Source: Ichthyophis bannanicus
Lineage: Eukaryota > Chordata > Amphibia > Gymnophiona > Ichthyophiidae
Reading direction: 5' to 3'
Length of the DNA: 64,000 nt
NCBI GenBank assembly: GCA_033557465.1
Contig: CM066039.1
Span: 394,711,440 to 394,775,439, forward strand
A model generated the notes under the pieces. That model was not told where the DNA came from, ran no database searches, and saw only the letters and a program-made list of their open reading frames with translations. Position 1 is the stretch's first letter; the number at the start of each line of letters is the position of its first letter. The position numbers and the translations under genes were made by a program. Of this stretch, positions 63,411-64,000 are shown piece by piece.

Positions 63411-63805
63411 AAACTGCCTGTCCAGTTGTTTGGTCTCTGAGCTGTTTTGCAGAGTTCCCCGCTGAATCTGTCCTGCAGCAGTCAGCTGACACATACGCCT
63501 AGAGTTAAGCTGCTGAGCTGCTTATGGGAAATGTTGCACGGGAATCATTTACTACCTGGGAAACTAACTGTGCGAATCTTGCAACATTGTAGCACTTTAA
63601 TCCTGCAACATTGGTGTTACAATCTTGCAGAATTAGCACAGTGTTATAAAGCTACCCAGCTGGTAGATGATCCAAAAGTGGCCTTCATGCAAAAGCTTAA
63701 AAAAGAAATTTTTGGAGTCCCATGAAGAGACAGAAAGGTTATGTGTGGTGGCTAAGTCGAGTCACTAACAGTCTGTTGCCAAAGCCTCTTTTTTATATAT
63801 CAAAG
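63411..63805. other. No recognisable feature
   Basis: About 395 bases. A 92-codon open frame at 63447-63725 has no motif and is probably chance. Confidence 0.4.
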
Positions 63806-64000
63806 CAGGGGTTTGGAACCCGGTCCTTGGGATGCACCAAGTCAATCAGGTTTTCAGGAAAACCACAATGAATATGCATGACGGAGATCTGCATACAAAG
63901 GAGCAGAGCCTGCAAATCTCTTATGCATATTCATTGTGGTTACCCTAAAATCCTGACTGCCTAGGTGCATCCTGAGCACTAGGATGAGAAGCCCTGTATT
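63806..64000. mobile_element. Palindromic hAT-like MITE, family P1
   Basis: Starts 'agcaggggtttggaacccgg' and reaches the window edge at 'gatgagaagccctgtatt'. Arms 'aaccacaatgaatatgcatg' and 'atgcatattcattgtggtta' are exact reverse complements over about 20 bases. Best-preserved copy of the family; the right end may be complete or cut by the edge. Confidence 0.7.

Overview
The window reads as vertebrate intergenic DNA made almost entirely of transposable elements. I found no host gene exon I could defend, no RNA gene and no CRISPR. The mix of CR1/L3-type, L2-type and RTE LINEs, a LINE with a restriction-like endonuclease (RLE), DIRS elements with a tyrosine recombinase, tRNA-derived SINEs and many palindromic hAT-like MITEs fits an amphibian. 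A caecilian is my best guess from repeat flavour, but it is an inference and not proven.

Layout. 1-1.84 kb: 5' end of a minus-strand DIRS element running off the left edge. 1.84-3.14 kb: CR1 3' end, then an RLE-type LINE end. 4.2-12 kb: SINE, L2 and CR1 fragments and palindromic MITEs. 12.1-14.2 kb: two L2 copies, each split by a SINE. 14.2-23.5 kb: three CR1 copies, two of them (17.4-18.5 kb plus, 19.0-23.4 kb minus) facing each other as a long inverted repeat. One is close to full length, with an esterase-like ORF1, an APE endonuclease and a reverse transcriptase. 25.2-26.1 kb: second RLE LINE copy. 26.6-27.8 kb: L2 split by a 373-bp MITE. 28.16-29.75 kb: 1.6-kb non-autonomous hAT element. 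34.42-37.76 kb: hAT-like element holding a 1-kb G-rich minisatellite, an inverted relative of the 28-kb element's core, and a nested 440-bp hAT MITE. 39.0-40.65 kb: CR1 reverse transcriptase interrupted by two MITEs. 44.8-49.9 kb: nested L2 and CR1 stacks. 49.95-53 kb: RTE element split by SINE/LINE tails. 53.94-59.7 kb: most of a DIRS element with gag, RT, RNase H and tyrosine recombinase remnants, inverted terminal repeats (ITRs) and the internal complementary region. 60.3-63.4 kb: an L2 reverse transcriptase split by a CR1 end and by a 1,458-bp solo LTR. 63.8-64 kb: palindromic MITE.

The most notable object is the solo LTR at 61675-63132. It has perfect 6-bp inverted ends, a 4-bp target duplication, and an open frame running from its first base to 62808 (350 codons from the first ATG) with no domain I recognise. 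Next is a MITE family present three times (27146, 33166, 39095) with exact 5-bp target duplications. Two of these copies sit inside LINE reading frames whose empty site can be inferred.

Boundaries of old fragments are approximate (often +/-20 bp). Boundaries given with target duplications are exact readings. Family names rest on protein motifs and terminal sequences read by eye, with no database search.
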